Origin: Klebsiella oxytoca NBRC 105695
Lineage (GTDB): Bacteria > Pseudomonadota > Gammaproteobacteria > Enterobacterales > Enterobacteriaceae
Direction of reading: 5' to 3'
Assembly (NCBI RefSeq): GCF_001598695.1
Contig: NZ_BCZK01000003.1
Span: 124,001 to 188,000 of the forward strand
Length of the DNA: 64,000 nt
Shown piece after piece: positions 62,997 through 64,000 of the stretch; within the stretch, counting starts at the first letter, position 1, and the number at the start of each line of letters is the position of its first letter. The notes under the pieces were generated by a model. The model had not been told where the DNA came from, made no database searches, and saw only the letters and a list, made by a program, of their open reading frames with translations. The position numbers were made by a program, and so were the translations under genes.

Positions 62997-64000
62997 AACG
63001 GGTCACGATCTCGTCGAGTAATAATTGGCCCAGGAGTTCCTTGCGCTCAAGTGGTAAGCGCTTATCTCCCTCCTGCCAGAAAAGGTGTAATGCATTGCTG
63101 TCGCTGTTAAATCCCTGATTTGGCTGTGAAACATCATTAGCGCAGATCAGATCAAGATTTTTGCGGGCTCGCTTTTGCCGTGCGTATTCTTCCACATTAT
63201 TCGTTTCGGCGGCAAACCCAACGACGTAAGGGCGGTTGGCCTTAAGCGCGGCGACCCCTGCGACGATATCCGGATTTTTAACCATTTTCAGGGTGAGTTC
63301 ATCACCTTGTTTTTTGATTTTTTCTTCGGCAATGGTGACCGCACGGTAGTCGGCGACCGCTGCGCAGCCAATAAAAATATGCTGCCGTGAGGCGCCGTTT
63401 TGCACCGCGGCTTCCATTTCCAGCGCCGTGGTGACATCAATTCTTTGTACAAACGGCGGCGTAGGTAGAGAAACCGGGCCGCTTACCAGCGTGACGTTTG
63501 CCCCGCGACGCGCGGCGGCGGCGGCAATCGCGAAGCCCATCTTACCAGAACTGTGGTTAGTGATATAACGCACCGGATCCAGCGGCTCGCGGGTTGGGCC
63601 CGCGGTAATCATGATGCTGAGATGTTGCAAATCTTTGACAGGAGAGAAGTGCTGCGCGGCCATATCCACAATGGTCAGCGGGTCCAGCATCCGCCCCGGC
63701 CCAACATCGCCGCAGGCCTGGCTGCCGCTGTCCGGGCCCCAGACCAGCAAACCGCGCGAGGCAATCACCTCAAGATTATGCTGGGTGGCGGCGGCGCGAT
63801 ACATTTGCTGATTCATGGCGGGCACGACCGCGACGGGCGACGGCGTCGCCAGGCAAATCGTCGAGACGAGATCGTTAGCCATGCCTGCCGCGACTCGGGC
63901 GATTAAATCGGCGGTCGCCGGAGCGAGAATAACCAGATCGGCCCATTTCCCCAGCTCAATGTGGCCCATTGCGGCTTCGGCGGCCGGGTCGAGCAGGCTG
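62974..64000 (-). CDS. coaBC: CoaBC (Dfp), C-terminal part
   Basis: The visible 342 residues contain the end of the phosphopantothenoylcysteine decarboxylase domain ([27 protein letters not shown]) and the whole CoaB ligase domain ([25 protein letters not shown], with the AAVADYR motif). It makes 4'-phosphopantetheine for CoA. The gene continues past the right edge. Its stop overlaps the dut start. Confidence 0.96.
   Translation of the reverse strand, partial: SLLDPAAEAAMGHIELGKWADLVILAPATADLIARVAAGMANDLVSTICLATPSPVAVVPAMNQQMYRAAATQHNLEVIASRGLLVWGPDSGSQACGDVGPGRMLDPLTIVDMAAQHFSPVKDLQHLSIMITAGPTREPLDPVRYITNHSSGKMGFAIAAAAARRGANVTLVSGPVSLPTPPFVQRIDVTTALEMEAAVQNGASRQHIFIGCAAVADYRAVTIAEEKIKKQGDELTLKMVKNPDIVAGVAALKANRPYVVGFAAETNNVEEYARQKRARKNLDLICANDVSQPNQGFNSDSNALHLFWQEGDKRLPLERKELLGQLLLDEIVTRYDEKNRR

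Overview
The window looks like chromosome of a GC-rich enterobacterium of the Klebsiella/Raoultella group. Housekeeping proteins (GlpK, GlpF, Sbp, TpiA, RecG, TrmH, SpoT, RpoZ, Gmk, Rph, PyrE, SlmA, Dut, CoaBC) read as close relatives of the E. coli K-12 ones as I remember them. The order yicJ-yicI, yicH-xanP-gltS, recG-trmH-spoT-rpoZ-gmk, ligB, yicG, yicC, rph-pyrE, slmA, dut-coaBC follows the selC/spoT/pyrE region of E. coli. The Eef-type efflux operon and the abundant REP palindromes favour Klebsiella. Family calls rest on recognition of sequence by eye, not on searches.

Layout. 1-4.8 kb: RND efflux operon eefABC (eefC cut by the window edge). 5.2-17.7 kb: accessory genes including a GNAT acetyltransferase, a TetR/MFS pair, LysR plus flavoprotein/NTF2-like genes, nlpA, an EamA transporter, Nudix, metallo-beta-lactamase-fold and GlxA-type genes, and two alcohol dehydrogenases with a small monooxygenase. 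17.8-19.5 kb: a low-GC antitoxin/PIN-toxin pair and a broken relic gene beside tRNA-Sec (selC), an integration hotspot. 19.7-27.7 kb: alpha-xyloside genes yicJ-yicI, then an RpiR regulator with a GH4 phospho-glucosidase and PTS EIICB. 27.9-32.7 kb: yicH, xanP, gltS. 32.9-47.9 kb: glpK, glpF, zapB, sbp, cdh, a riboside-kinase/ADP-ribosylglycohydrolase cluster, an SLC13 transporter, tpiA, yiiQ, yiiR, fpr, glpX. 47.9-64 kb: recG to coaBC (cut by the window edge), with a ClC gene between yicG and yicC.

The main structural surprise is the 32.9-47.9 kb block. In E. coli these genes lie elsewhere and run sbp-cdh-tpiA-yiiQ-yiiR-fpr-glpX-glpK-glpF-zapB. Here they sit between gltS and recG, which are neighbours in E. 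coli. The block is also circularly permuted: zapB now adjoins sbp, and glpX is separated from glpFK and lies just downstream of recG. The other leads are the permease/kinase/ADP-ribosylglycohydrolase/GntR cluster with a perfect 32-bp palindrome upstream, the selC-linked toxin-antitoxin pair with a defective-looking toxin start, a structured repeat between spoT and trmH, and a REP element that encodes the end of a regulator.

There are no rRNA genes, CRISPR arrays, integrases or intact insertion sequences in the window.
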